Shown piece after piece: positions 1 through 7,925 of a stretch of DNA of 64,000 bases (position 1 is the first letter of the stretch; every line of letters starts with the position of its first letter). The notes below the pieces were generated by a model, which worked only from the letters and a program-made list of their open reading frames with translations, was not told where the DNA came from and did no database searches. Both the position numbers and the translations under genes were made by a program. The DNA comes from Pseudomonas sp. PH1b (GTDB taxonomy: Bacteria > Pseudomonadota > Gammaproteobacteria > Pseudomonadales > Pseudomonadaceae). Where the stretch lies: positions 372,001 to 436,000 of the forward strand of contig NZ_AYMU01000002.1 of assembly GCF_000633395.1 (NCBI RefSeq), written 5' to 3'.

Positions 1-41
1 TGGGAACTCCGGCTCTCACCGGGGTTCTCGGGCCAGGCTCG

Positions 42-557
42 CTACAGAGTCTGCAAGCGAAACAGGGCGATCTTGTTGATTTCCGCCAGCGCGCACTTGA
101 ACTCGGTGTCTACCGAGTTGTGGATGCGGGTTTCGAAGGCGGCCAGGATCTGATGTCGATTGCTGCCCTTCACCGCCATGATGAAGGGAAACTTGAACTT
201 GGCCTTGTAGGCATCGTTCAGTTCGGTGAAGCGCTGGAACTCTTCGGCGGTGCATTGATGAATGCCGGCACCGGCCTGTTCGTTGGTACTGGCCTCGGTC
301 AGTTCGCCCTGGACGGCAGCTTTGCCGGCCAGGTCCGGGTGAGCGTTGATCAAGGCCAACTGGCTGGCGTGATCGGCGCTGAGCAGGATATCGCTCATGC
401 GCTGGTGCAGGGTTTCGATCTGGTCGACGGAGGCATCCAGGCCCAAGTCGTAGGCCTTTTCAGCCACCCAGGGCGAATGCTCGTAGATGTCGGCGAAGGC
501 TTTGACAAAGGCGTCGCGGCTCAGGGTCGAGGGCTTGAGGCTCTGGAATGCAGTCAT
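42..557 (-). CDS. uraD: 2-oxo-4-hydroxy-4-carboxy-5-ureidoimidazoline (OHCU) decarboxylase
   Basis: Catalyses the last step of urate to S-allantoin conversion, decarboxylating OHCU in the cytoplasm. The 171-residue product is the usual family length. It carries the HPDLAGK segment at residues 73-79, whose histidine is the expected catalytic base, a TNEQAGAG stretch near 91-98 and the conserved FKFPFIMAVKG block near 121-131. Its ATG overlaps the puuE stop by four bases (ATGA on the minus strand), so the two genes are translationally coupled. Reading order is puuE then uraD, and the gene ends 41 bases from the left edge of the window. Family assignment is firm; the reaction is inferred from the family. 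Confidence 0.95.
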   Translation of the reverse strand: MTAFQSLKPSTLSRDAFVKAFADIYEHSPWVAEKAYDLGLDASVDQIETLHQRMSDILLSADHASQLALINAHPDLAGKAAVQGELTEASTNEQAGAGIHQCTAEEFQRFTELNDAYKAKFKFPFIMAVKGSNRHQILAAFETRIHNSVDTEFKCALAEINKIALFRLQTL

Positions 558-1480
558 TTGGCTGCTCCCTGGTACGGATGGGTGTGTTGCCAGTGGCGGG
601 CGATATCGACCCGACGGGTGAACCAGACCTGCTCGTGACCCTTGACGTACTCGATGAAGCGCTTGAGTGCAGCCAGGCGGGCCGGGCGGCCGATCAAGCG
701 GCAGTGCAGGCCGATGGAAAGCATTTTCGGTGCCTCGGCGCCTTCGGCGTAGAGCACATCGAAGGCATCCTTGAGGTACTGGAAGAAGTCGTCGCCCTTG
801 TTGAAACCCTGCACCTGGGTGAAGCGCATGTCGTTGGTGTCCAGGGTGTAGGGGATCACCAGGTGCGCCTTGCCGGTGGGGTTGTTGGGTTCCCAGTAGG
901 GCAGGTCGTCGTCGTAGGTGTCGCAGTCATAGAGGAAGCCGCCTTCCTCCATCACCAGGCGCCGGGTGTTCGGGCCAGTGCGGCCGGTGTACCAGCCCAG
1001 GGGGCGTTCGCCGGTGATTTCGGTGAGGATGCGGATCGCTTCGAGCATGTGCTCGCGCTCCTGGGCCTCGTCCATGTACTGGTAGTCGATCCAGCGGTAG
1101 CCGTGGCTGCAGATTTCGTGGCCCGCCTCGACCATGGCGCGGATCACGTCCGGATGGCGTTGGGCTGCCATGGCCACGGCGAAGATGGTCAGCGGAATGT
1201 CGAATTCCTTGAACAGCTTGAGGATTCGCCAGACACCGGCACGGCTGCCATATTCGTACAGCGATTCCATGCTCATGTTGCGCTCGCCCTGCAGTGGCTG
1301 CGCCGAGACCATTTCCGACAGGAAGGCTTCCGATTCCTTGTCGCCGTGAAGGATGTTGCGCTCGCCGCCTTCTTCGTAATTGAGCACGAAGGACAGTGCG
1401 ACGCGGGCATTGCCAGGCCAGTGAGGGTGAGGAGGGTTGGAGCCGTAACCGATCAGGTCACGAGGGTAGTCAGCGCTCAC
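554..1480 (-). CDS. puuE: Allantoinase, polysaccharide-deacetylase type (PuuE)
   Basis: Hydrolyses allantoin to allantoate. The 308-residue protein belongs to the NodB/polysaccharide deacetylase fold rather than the amidohydrolase fold of classical allantoinases. The N-terminal block YGSNPPHPHWPGNARVAL followed by NYEEGGE (about residues 12-40) is diagnostic of the PuuE family. The later HEICSHGYRW segment carries family histidines. It heads a puuE-uraD unit transcribed leftward. Its promoter region faces uraH across about 430 bases, and both promoters carry a TTGTATACAA-like palindrome, so the ureide genes are probably co-regulated by substrate availability. Confidence 0.95.
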   Translation of the reverse strand: MSADYPRDLIGYGSNPPHPHWPGNARVALSFVLNYEEGGERNILHGDKESEAFLSEMVSAQPLQGERNMSMESLYEYGSRAGVWRILKLFKEFDIPLTIFAVAMAAQRHPDVIRAMVEAGHEICSHGYRWIDYQYMDEAQEREHMLEAIRILTEITGERPLGWYTGRTGPNTRRLVMEEGGFLYDCDTYDDDLPYWEPNNPTGKAHLVIPYTLDTNDMRFTQVQGFNKGDDFFQYLKDAFDVLYAEGAEAPKMLSIGLHCRLIGRPARLAALKRFIEYVKGHEQVWFTRRVDIARHWQHTHPYQGAAK

Positions 1481-1567
1481 TGCAGTCTTCCTTCTTATTC
1501 GTGATAACGGTGGCGTGGCGGGACCTGGAAGCTGGAGCGCCAGGTGAGCGTCACTGCGATGGAATGA

Positions 1568-1577
1568 TTGTATACAA
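1568..1577 (-). promoter_or_regulatory. Palindromic operator overlapping the puuE promoter
   Basis: TTGTATACAA is a perfect 10-base palindrome 88 bases upstream of the puuE start. On the minus strand it contains TACAAT, a plausible -10 hexamer, with a weak TTACAA 18 bases upstream as -35. The same motif recurs before uraH and before the permease gene. The TnGTnnACnA shape fits GntR-family operators; the regulator itself is not in the window. Function is inferred. Confidence 0.6.
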
Positions 1578-1762
1578 CTTTATATTCACTTTGTAAGCCC
1601 GTTTTTTTGCATTTTTCTCCTTTTGTCACTATGTGTCGCACCTGCAAGAAACTTGCCCGGATGGTCAGCTAATGAATGGCAAGTCGTCTGGTGCCATGGG
1701 GTTGGGCTCAATTCGCCGATGGATGGGGAGCCCTGAAGTCGGCAGAATAATTGTGATTATTA

Positions 1763-1773
1763 TTGTGTACAAT
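1763..1773 (+). promoter_or_regulatory. Palindromic operator and -10 element upstream of uraH
   Basis: TTGTGTACAA differs by one base from the puuE-side palindrome and lies 135 bases upstream of the uraH start. It contains TACAAT (1768-1773), five of six matches to the sigma70 -10. No convincing -35 was found. A long 5' leader to uraH follows. Placement over a -10 suggests repression. Confidence 0.55.
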
Positions 1774-1906
1774 TTTTTTGAAAAGTGTCTTAATCGTGCT
1801 CTTGACGCAGCCTTTCATCCATCGAATCGCTGCATCGCCCTATCAATCACTGACTCCGGGAGGCGCGAGGCCTGAACGCTTGAGTCGCGACAGGTCCGCG
1901 GAATCA

Positions 1907-2260
1907 ATGGGACGTTTGACTACACACGTGTTGGATGCCGCACATGGCTGCCCTGGCAGCGCTATCAAGGTCGAGCTGTATCGGGTCGAGGGAGCACAGC
2001 TGGAACTGGTCGCCAGTACCCTGACCAACAGCGATGGCCGTTGCGATGCGCCGCTGCTGCAGGGCGATGACTATCGTTCCGGTGTGTACCAGCTGCATTT
2101 CCATGCCGGTGACTACTACCGTGCCCGTGGCGTGCAGCTGCCGCAGCCGGCCTTCCTCGATGTGGTGGTGCTGCGTTTCGGCATCAGCGCCGAGCAGGAT
2201 CATTACCACGTGCCGCTGTTGATTTCTCCTTACAGCTATTCGACCTACAGAGGAAGCTAG
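1907..2260 (+). CDS. uraH: 5-hydroxyisourate hydrolase (HIUase, transthyretin-like)
   Basis: Hydrolyses 5-hydroxyisourate to OHCU, the substrate of the neighbouring UraD. The ATG at 1907 gives 117 residues beginning MGRLTTHVLD, the conserved N-terminus. The open frame extends upstream to 1763 but that extension is not family sequence. Expected catalytic residues are visible: His7, Arg45, His99 and the C-terminal YRGS signature at 114-117. The ribosome binding site is weak (GGA at 1900). There is no signal peptide. It is followed by an intrinsic terminator, so it is probably monocistronic. Identification is very secure. Confidence 0.95.
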   Translation: MGRLTTHVLDAAHGCPGSAIKVELYRVEGAQLELVASTLTNSDGRCDAPLLQGDDYRSGVYQLHFHAGDYYRARGVQLPQPAFLDVVVLRFGISAEQDHYHVPLLISPYSYSTYRGS

Positions 2261-2304
2261 GACGTTCCCCCAAGAATCCTGCGCAAATAGCTTCTTTGGT
2301 CTTT

Positions 2305-2329
2305 GCCCGCTCACACTGCGGGCTTTTTT
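2305..2329 (+). terminator. Intrinsic terminator after uraH
   Basis: Six-base stem GCCCGC/GCGGGC (2305-2310 with 2318-2323) and a seven-base loop, directly followed by six T residues. Confidence 0.8.
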
Positions 2330-2538
2330 ATGCCTGGAGAAAAGCCCGCCACCTGGCACCGACTGTCCCTGGCGGCGCGAGCCTGGGCTGCGACAGTGGC
2401 TCGAGTGTTGAGGGGTATGCACCCGGGCAGTGCGGGCCGGGGCGTTATCGGTGCGGCTTGAGTGGGGGGAGGGTGAGTGGCTGGAGCCAGGCTACTCAAG
2501 AAGGAAGACGCGGCCGGGGCTATCTGCAGCGTTGCAGT

Positions 2539-2566
2539 AAAAAGCCCCATCCGCGAGGGATGGGGC
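2539..2566 (-). terminator. Intrinsic terminator after the NCS2 permease gene
   Basis: Nine-base perfect stem GCCCCATCC/GGATGGGGC (2544-2552 with 2558-2566), followed on the minus strand by a T tract at 2543-2539. It sits 18 bases past the stop of the leftward permease gene. Confidence 0.85.
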
Positions 2567-2583
2567 GATTGCTGCGAGGAGGC

Positions 2584-3933
2584 TTACAGGAAGATGAACT
2601 TGGCGATGAAGATCGCGCACAGCACATACAGGCTGATGGAGATTTCCTTGTACTTGCCCGTACCGGCCTTGAGCACCACGTAGGTGATGAAGCCCAGGGC
2701 AATGCCGTCGGCAACGGAAAAGGTCAGCGGCATCATGATTGCCGTGACGATGGCCGGAATGCTGTCGGTGGCTTCGTCCCAGTTGATATGGGCCATGCCG
2801 CCCATCATCAGCATGGCCACGTAGATCAGTGCGCCGGCGGTGGCATAGGCGGGAATCATGCCAGCCAGCGGGGCGAAGAACATCGCGGCAATGAACAGCA
2901 CGCCCACGGTGACGGCGGTCAGCCCGGTGCGACCACCTGCGGCGACGCCCGCGGCGCTTTCCACGTAGCTGGTCACCGGTGGCACGCCCACCACTGCGCC
3001 GAACACGCTGGAGGCACTGTCGGCCTTGAGCGCCCGTGACAGGTTCTCGATCTTGCCGTCGGCGTTGACCAGGCCGGCGCGCTGGGCCACGCCCATCAGG
3101 GTGCCGGCCGTGTCGAACATGTGCACGAAGAGGAAGGCCAGCACCACGCTGATCATGCTGACGTTGAACACTCCGGCAAGGTCCATGGCCATCCAGGTCG
3201 GCGCCAGGCTCGGCGGCGTCGACAGGATGCCGTTGTAATGCACCAGGTCCAGGCCCCAGCCGGCCAGGGTCACGGCAATGATGCTGATCAGGATTGCGCC
3301 GAACACCCGGTGGTAGCTGAGCACGGCAATCATCAGAAAACAGATCGCCGCCAGCAGCGGGCCGGGTTCACGCAGGGAACCGAGCTTGATCAGGGTGGCC
3401 GGGCTGTCGACGACGATGCCGGCGGTTTTCAGGCCGATCAGGCCGAGAAACAGCCCGACCCCGGCCCCCATGGCGAAACGCAGGCTTACCGGGATGCTGT
3501 TGAGCAGCCATTCCCGCACCCGCGACAGAGTCAGGAACATGAACAGCACGCCGGAGACGAACACCGCGCCGAGGGCGGTTTCCCAGCTGTAGCCCATGGT
3601 GCCGACCACGGTGTAGGTGAAGAACGCGTTGAGCCCCATGCCCGGCGCCAGCCCCACCGGCCAGTTGGCATACAGGCCCATCAGCAGGCAACCCAAGGCG
3701 GCGGCGATGCATGTGGCGACAAAGGCTGCGCCATGGTCGATACCGGCATCAGCCATGATGTTGGGATTGACGAAGATGATGTAGGCCATGGTGATGAATG
3801 TGGTCAGACCGGCAATCAATTCGGTTTTCACCGTGGTGCCATGCAACCTGAGTTTGAAGATGCGCTCCAGCCAGCCGCTGTTCAGCGAGGGCGAGAGGTC
3901 CAGCGACGAGGCTTCGGATTTTCGGCTTTCCAC
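2584..3933 (-). CDS. NCS2-family (AzgA-like) purine permease
   Basis: A 449-residue inner-membrane transporter with about 12-14 hydrophobic segments. It shows AzgA-subfamily blocks: TTFITMAYIIFVNPNIM near residues 44-60, GLAPGMGLNAFF near 94-105, and TSYVESAAGVAAGGRTGLT in the C-terminal half. Family members import adenine, guanine or hypoxanthine by proton symport. Next to uraD/puuE/uraH it may supply purines, or possibly urate or allantoin, to the ureide pathway; the exact substrate cannot be read from sequence. It has its own promoter carrying the same TTGTATACAA operator as puuE and a strong terminator. Confidence 0.85.
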   Translation of the reverse strand: MESRKSEASSLDLSPSLNSGWLERIFKLRLHGTTVKTELIAGLTTFITMAYIIFVNPNIMADAGIDHGAAFVATCIAAALGCLLMGLYANWPVGLAPGMGLNAFFTYTVVGTMGYSWETALGAVFVSGVLFMFLTLSRVREWLLNSIPVSLRFAMGAGVGLFLGLIGLKTAGIVVDSPATLIKLGSLREPGPLLAAICFLMIAVLSYHRVFGAILISIIAVTLAGWGLDLVHYNGILSTPPSLAPTWMAMDLAGVFNVSMISVVLAFLFVHMFDTAGTLMGVAQRAGLVNADGKIENLSRALKADSASSVFGAVVGVPPVTSYVESAAGVAAGGRTGLTAVTVGVLFIAAMFFAPLAGMIPAYATAGALIYVAMLMMGGMAHINWDEATDSIPAIVTAIMMPLTFSVADGIALGFITYVVLKAGTGKYKEISISLYVLCAIFIAKFIFL

Positions 3934-4028
3934 AGCGAGTACTCCTCAAGAGTTTTATTGTTTTTTCCAGAACCGGACACGCGAGGGTGGGCAGCGGCTC
4001 TTTGAGGCAGGTAAGGCTTGCGGGTTTG

Positions 4029-4044
4029 TTGACCTATAGGTCAA
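4029..4044. promoter_or_regulatory. Perfect 16-bp palindrome in the permease leader
   Basis: TTGACCTATAGGTCAA is identical to its reverse complement. It lies 96-111 bases upstream of the permease start, just downstream of the predicted transcription start (-10 at 4061-4066 on the minus strand), a typical repressor road-block position. It does not match the TTGTATACAA operator, so a second regulator is implied. Confidence 0.5.
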
Positions 4045-4060
4045 GAAATCACACGGGGCG

Positions 4061-4088
4061 ATTATGCTTTTGTATACAAAGAAAGCAA
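4061..4088 (-). promoter_or_regulatory. Promoter of the NCS2 permease with embedded operator
   Basis: On the minus strand TTGCTT (4088-4083) and CATAAT (4066-4061) are separated by 16 bases and fit a sigma70 promoter, with a good -10 and a weak -35. The spacer contains the perfect palindrome TTGTATACAA (4070-4079), the third copy of the ureide-locus operator. Confidence 0.6.
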
Positions 4089-4224
4089 ATAATGTTTTTA
4101 GTGCTGTGTGCGAAAAATCCGCTGGCGTGGCTATATCGGCGTTCGCGCTGAGGTCAGGCGTGCCATAGGGAGGGAGCAAAGGAGGGGGTGACGGATCAGG
4201 GCACCGAATTGCAGCTGCCACACG

Positions 4225-4668
4225 CTACTGGTCGGCGTTTTTCCCCGCGAGGGCTTGATTCACCGCGAGCCAGCCATTGACCGCGTCCTCACCTGCGTCG
4301 GCGAAGGCCCGTTGCAGCAGCTTGACCTGCTCCCGGCGCAGGGACTGTTCGAAGCGCACGCCATCGGCCGTCAGTTCCAGCAGGCGTTTGCGCTTGTCAC
4401 TCTCTGGCGCGAGGCTTTCCACCAGGTGCATCTCCAGCAACTGGCGCAAGGGTGTGTTCAGCGCCTGCTTGCTCACCCCCAGCAGGTTCAGCAGCTCCTT
4501 GACGCTGAGCCCGGGATAGCGGGCGATGAAAAACACGATGCGCTGATGCACTCGGCTCAAGCCGCGGCGCTCGAGCATCTCGTCGGCCTTGGCGGTAAAC
4601 GCCTGGTAGCCGAAGAAGAAGGCTTCCATGGCGGCTTGTTGCGAGTTCTGGTTTTTAAGGTCAAGCAT
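4225..4668 (-). CDS. MarR-family transcriptional regulator
   Basis: A 147-residue winged-helix regulator. Residues 38-103 form the DNA-binding domain: the helix-turn-helix LSVKELLNLLGVSKQALNTP (54-73) and a charged wing PESDKRKRLLELT (88-100). Flanking N- and C-terminal helices would make the dimer interface. It is divergent from the aminotransferase gene with 82 bases between starts, and two copies of GTCAA-N5-TTGAC lie in that gap. One copy spans its own start codon, so autorepression is likely. Ligand unknown. It probably controls the aminotransferase and glutathione-transferase pair. Confidence 0.9.
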   Translation of the reverse strand: MLDLKNQNSQQAAMEAFFFGYQAFTAKADEMLERRGLSRVHQRIVFFIARYPGLSVKELLNLLGVSKQALNTPLRQLLEMHLVESLAPESDKRKRLLELTADGVRFEQSLRREQVKLLQRAFADAGEDAVNGWLAVNQALAGKNADQ

Positions 4669-4674
4669 ATTGAC
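4660..4674. promoter_or_regulatory. Putative MarR operator 1, over the regulator start codon
   Basis: GTCAA-N5-TTGAC inverted repeat whose centre contains the ATG of the MarR gene (4666-4668). Its flanks match operator 2 exactly (GGTCAAG before, TTGACGTAT after). Inferred binding site of the adjacent MarR dimer. Confidence 0.6.
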
Positions 4675-4701
4675 GTATCTGCTCGGGGCGGCGTAATTTC
4701 G

Positions 4702-4716
4702 GTCAAGTAGTTTGAC
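4702..4716. promoter_or_regulatory. Putative MarR operator 2, aminotransferase side
   Basis: Second GTCAA-N5-TTGAC copy, 42 bases from operator 1 (four helical turns) and 35 bases before the aminotransferase ATG. Both copies are followed by GTAT. The phasing suggests cooperative binding on one DNA face. Confidence 0.6.
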
Positions 4717-4750
4717 GTATTTCCCTCAGCCTTCGCTAGCGGTGGTCCCC

Positions 4751-5917
4751 ATGGCTTTCTCCGAACTTGTATCGCGCCTTAAAAGCTCCCTGATCCGTGA
4801 AATTCTCGCCGCGGCCCAGCGCCCGGAAGTGATGTCGTTCGCCGGGGGGCTGCCTGCCGAAGTGATGCTGCCTCCGGTGCAGTGGCAGGACATGCCCCTG
4901 TCCATGGGGCAGTACGGCATGAGCGAAGGAGAGCCGCAACTGCGTGAAGCCCTGGCAGAACAGGCTCGCCAGCTGGGTGTGCCCTGCAGCGCCAGCCAGG
5001 TGCTGGTGGTCAGCGGCTCGCAGCAGACCCTGGATCTGGCGGCCAAGCTGTTCATCGACCCCGGTACCGAGGTGCTGCTGGAGGCACCGACCTATCTGGC
5101 CGCCCTGCAGATCTTCCAGTTGTTCGGCGCCGCCTGCCTGAGCGTGCCGCTGGAGGCCGACGGTCCGGACCTGACCCGGCTGCGTGCACGCCTGGAGCAG
5201 CATCGGCCGGCCTTCATCTACCTGATCCCGACCTTTCAGAATCCCTCGGCAGTGCGCTACAGCGAAGCCAGGCGTGATGCCGTGGCGTCCTTGCTGGACG
5301 AGTTCGGCGTGACCCTGATCGAAGATGAGCCGTACCGCGAACTGTCCTTCGATGGCGGCAGCGCCACGCCTATCGTCAGTCGTCTGCAGAAGGCCAGTTG
5401 GATCTACACCGGCACCGTGTCGAAAACCCTGCTACCCGGACTGCGGGTTGGCTACCTGATCGCCAGCCAGGACCTGTTCCCGCATCTGCTGCGACTGAAA
5501 CAGTCCGCGGACCTGCACACCAACCGCGTCGGCCAGTGGCAGGCCATGCAGTGGATCGGCACCACGCAATACCAGCAGCATCTGCATGAGCTGCGCGGCT
5601 TCTATCGCCAGCGCCGCGATGCCTTCCAGGCGGCCCTGGAAACCCATTTCAGTGATCTGGCGCAATGGCAGGTGCCCCAGGGCGGGCTGTTTTTCTGGTT
5701 GAGCTTGAAACAACCGCTGGACACCCGCACCTTGCTTGATTCAGCGTTGGCACAGGACGTGACGTTCATGCCCGGTGAGCCCTTCTTTAGCGAGCCTGAG
5801 CGCAACCTCGGCCATTTGCGGCTGAATTTCAGCCATATCGATCCAGCCCGGTTGGACGAAGGCCTCAAGCGGCTGGCCACCGTGATACGTCAAGCACAGG
5901 CTGCACAGGCAGCCTGA
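4751..5917 (+). CDS. PLP-dependent aminotransferase, class I/II (MocR-type catalytic domain without the GntR domain)
   Basis: A fold-type I aminotransferase of 388 residues starting MAFSELVSRL. An upstream TTG at 4712 would add 13 residues but falls inside operator 2, so the ATG at 4751 is preferred. Active-site features: NPS at 164-166, the aspartate of EDEPY (Asp192) that holds the pyridine nitrogen, and the PLP lysine in GTVSKTLLPGLR (Lys225). Such enzymes act on aromatic, branched or 2-aminoadipate-like amino acids; the substrate is not decidable here. A glutathione transferase gene follows 10 bases later, suggesting a two-gene unit under the divergent MarR regulator. Confidence 0.85.
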   Translation: MAFSELVSRLKSSLIREILAAAQRPEVMSFAGGLPAEVMLPPVQWQDMPLSMGQYGMSEGEPQLREALAEQARQLGVPCSASQVLVVSGSQQTLDLAAKLFIDPGTEVLLEAPTYLAALQIFQLFGAACLSVPLEADGPDLTRLRARLEQHRPAFIYLIPTFQNPSAVRYSEARRDAVASLLDEFGVTLIEDEPYRELSFDGGSATPIVSRLQKASWIYTGTVSKTLLPGLRVGYLIASQDLFPHLLRLKQSADLHTNRVGQWQAMQWIGTTQYQQHLHELRGFYRQRRDAFQAALETHFSDLAQWQVPQGGLFFWLSLKQPLDTRTLLDSALAQDVTFMPGEPFFSEPERNLGHLRLNFSHIDPARLDEGLKRLATVIRQAQAAQAA

Positions 5918-5927
5918 GGGGAAGGCC

Positions 5928-6530
5928 ATGTATAAGGTTTACGGTGATTACCGTTCGGGCAATTGCTACAAGATCAAACTGATGCTCAATCTTCTGGGGC
6001 TGCCCTACCAATGGCAGGCGGTGGATATTCTCGGGGGCGATACCCAGACCGAAGCCTTCCTGGCGAAGAACCCCAACGGCAAGATCCCGGTGCTGGAGCT
6101 TGAGGACGGTACATGCCTGTGGGAGTCCAATGCGATTCTCAACTTCCTTGCCGATGGCTGCGAGTTCCTGCCCAGCGAGCCGCGCCTGCGCACCCAGGTC
6201 TTGCAATGGCAGTTCTTCGAGCAGTACAGCCATGAGCCCTATATTGCCGTGGCGCGCTTCATCCAGCAGTACGAGGGCTTGCCCGAGGAGCGTCGCGAGG
6301 AATACCTGAAGTTGCACAAGCGCGGCTACAAGGCATTGGAGGTGATGGAAAAGCAACTGAGCCGCACGCCTTACCTGGTGGGCGAGCACTATTCCATTGC
6401 TGACATCGCACTGTTTGCCTACACCCATGTGGCCCATGAAGGTGGTTTTGACCTGGCCCGTTACCCGGGCATCCAGGCGTGGATTCAGCGGGTCCAAAGC
6501 CATCCGCGGCATGTGGCGATGTTTGACTGA
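5928..6530 (+). CDS. Glutathione S-transferase family protein
   Basis: A 200-residue GST with an N-terminal thioredoxin-like domain (about 1-80) and an all-helical C-terminal domain. The start YGDYRSGNCYKIK places Ser10 as the likely thiol-activating residue. NPNGKIPVLEL supplies the cis-proline and WESNAIL the glutathione gamma-glutamyl contact. The GAAGG-like ribosome site lies just before the ATG, in the short gap after the aminotransferase stop. Substrate unknown; detoxification or conjugate processing is inferred. Confidence 0.9.
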   Translation: MYKVYGDYRSGNCYKIKLMLNLLGLPYQWQAVDILGGDTQTEAFLAKNPNGKIPVLELEDGTCLWESNAILNFLADGCEFLPSEPRLRTQVLQWQFFEQYSHEPYIAVARFIQQYEGLPEERREEYLKLHKRGYKALEVMEKQLSRTPYLVGEHYSIADIALFAYTHVAHEGGFDLARYPGIQAWIQRVQSHPRHVAMFD

Positions 6531-6549
6531 GCAAGGTGGTTGATGCTCG

Positions 6550-6580
6550 CTGAACCGGCTTTGTGCCGGTTCAGTGCTTT
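6550..6580 (+). terminator. Intrinsic terminator after the GST gene
   Basis: Ten-base perfect stem CTGAACCGGC/GCCGGTTCAG (6550-6559 with 6565-6574) with a five-base loop and a short T run. The remaining bases to 6827 show no gene. Confidence 0.75.
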
Positions 6581-6827
6581 TGCGCATCGTTGCCTGCTGG
6601 ACGGGGTGTCGACTCTCTTCGGCAGCTGTTCAAGGGGGATACCTGCAGCTTTGCCTGGGAGCCGGGCGCTGATGGGGCATGACGCAGCGGTCAATGCTCG
6701 GGCCTTGAATGGGGCCTGGCCGGGGTGTCCTGCATGACGACCTGACCCGCTCACGGGTGCTGGGTGCCCAGGCCCCGTGCCTCGGGGGCCTGCAACTGAT
6801 CCGCGGCCGCCCGTCCGATGGGGGGCT

Positions 6828-7199
6828 TCAGGCCGCCGAGAACCGCTGGTTCAGGTAGTCGATGATCACCTTGGATTCGTACATCCAGGTGGTCTGGCCA
6901 TTTTCTTCGATGCGCAGGCACGGCACCTTGATCTTGCCGCCCTGCTCCAGCAGGGTCTGGCGGTCCTGCTCGTTGTTCTTGGCATCACGCAGGGCTACCG
7001 GCACGTTCAGGCGATGCAGGGCGCGGCGGGTCTTCACGCAGAAAGGACAGGCGTGGAACTGGTACAGGGTCAGGGACTTGGCGTCCTGCTCGACCTGGGC
7101 CTGAGCGGCAGTGGGGCGCTTCTGTTTGCCCGGGCGGGTGATGAAGTCGATGAAAACGATGAGTTGGCCCAGGCCGACTCGCAGTGCTTTGACGATCAC
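6828..7199 (-). CDS. Glutaredoxin-like / GST N-terminal-domain protein
   Basis: A 123-residue protein with a short hydrophobic N-terminal stretch (about residues 6-20, a possible membrane anchor) followed by a single thioredoxin-fold domain. It has a CPFC redox motif at 51-54, KVPCL with the cis-proline at 93 and YESKVIIDYL near 107. This is the architecture of Pseudomonas membrane-linked glutaredoxins. Likely role: glutathione-dependent dithiol/disulfide exchange. It stands alone on the minus strand, downstream of the bidirectional folE terminator. Confidence 0.85.
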   Translation of the reverse strand: MIVKALRVGLGQLIVFIDFITRPGKQKRPTAAQAQVEQDAKSLTLYQFHACPFCVKTRRALHRLNVPVALRDAKNNEQDRQTLLEQGGKIKVPCLRIEENGQTTWMYESKVIIDYLNQRFSAA

Positions 7200-7260
7200 G
7201 GTATTGCCTCTTGCCCATGAATGAAGGGGCGGCAGCTTACCTGATTTTTGCCGGACGAAA

Positions 7261-7288
7261 AAAAACCGGCGATCAACGCCGGTTTTTT
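7261..7288. terminator. Bidirectional intrinsic terminator after folE
   Basis: AAAAACCGGCG/CGCCGGTTTTT stem (7261-7271 with 7277-7287) with a five-base loop. The A/T tracts on both sides allow termination in either direction. The relevant transcript is the leftward folE message. Confidence 0.85.
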
Positions 7289-7302
7289 TCAGGTGCAGCC
7301 CG

Positions 7303-7848
7303 TTACTTGATCAGGCTGAGGAACTCGCTGCGGGTCGCGGCGTTCTCGCGGAACTCACCGAGCATCACCGAAGTGATCATCGACGAGTTCTGCTTCTCCA
7401 CACCGCGCATCATCATGCACATGTGCTTGGCCTCGATCACCACAGCCACGCCGAGGGCGCCGGTCACTTGCTGGACCGCATCGGCGATCTGCCGACTGAG
7501 ATTTTCCTGGATCTGCAGGCGGCGGGCATACATGTCGACGATGCGCGCGACTTTCGACAACCCCAGGACCTTGCCGCTGGGAATGTAGGCGACATGGGCC
7601 TTGCCGATAAATGGCAGCAGGTGGTGTTCGCACAGCGAGTAGAGCTCGATGTCCTTGACCAGCACCATTTCGCTGTTGTCAGAGCTGAACAAGGCACCGT
7701 TGGTGACTTCTTCCAGGGTTTGGGCATAACCGCGGCAAAGGTACTGCATGGCTTTGGCGGCGCGCTTGGGCGTGTCGAGCAGGCCCTCGCGGGAGACGTC
7801 CTCGCCCAATTGGCCGAGGATCGCGGTGTAATTCTGTTCCAGGGACAT
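7303..7848 (-). CDS. folE: GTP cyclohydrolase I
   Basis: Converts GTP to 7,8-dihydroneopterin triphosphate, the first step of folate and pterin synthesis. At 181 residues it is the short homodecameric type. Zinc ligands are visible: Cys73 and His76 in CEHHLLPF and Cys144 in [10 protein letters not shown]. The substrate loop [20 protein letters not shown] lies at 91-110. Pseudomonads often carry more than one folE; this copy sits next to an Smr gene as in the PA1674 region of P. aeruginosa (recalled). Confidence 0.95.
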   Translation of the reverse strand: MSLEQNYTAILGQLGEDVSREGLLDTPKRAAKAMQYLCRGYAQTLEEVTNGALFSSDNSEMVLVKDIELYSLCEHHLLPFIGKAHVAYIPSGKVLGLSKVARIVDMYARRLQIQENLSRQIADAVQQVTGALGVAVVIEAKHMCMMMRGVEKQNSSMITSVMLGEFRENAATRSEFLSLIK

Positions 7849-7925
7849 GAAACTACCTGTGGGATTTTACGCAAAGGGCAAGGGTACGGTGGCGGACACG
7901 GCGCTGCAAGCGTGATGCTGCGGCT

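Noticed and set aside
3..28. Hairpin at the left edge as the uraD terminator
   Set aside because: The arms are imperfect and no T run is visible before the window ends, so it cannot be judged.
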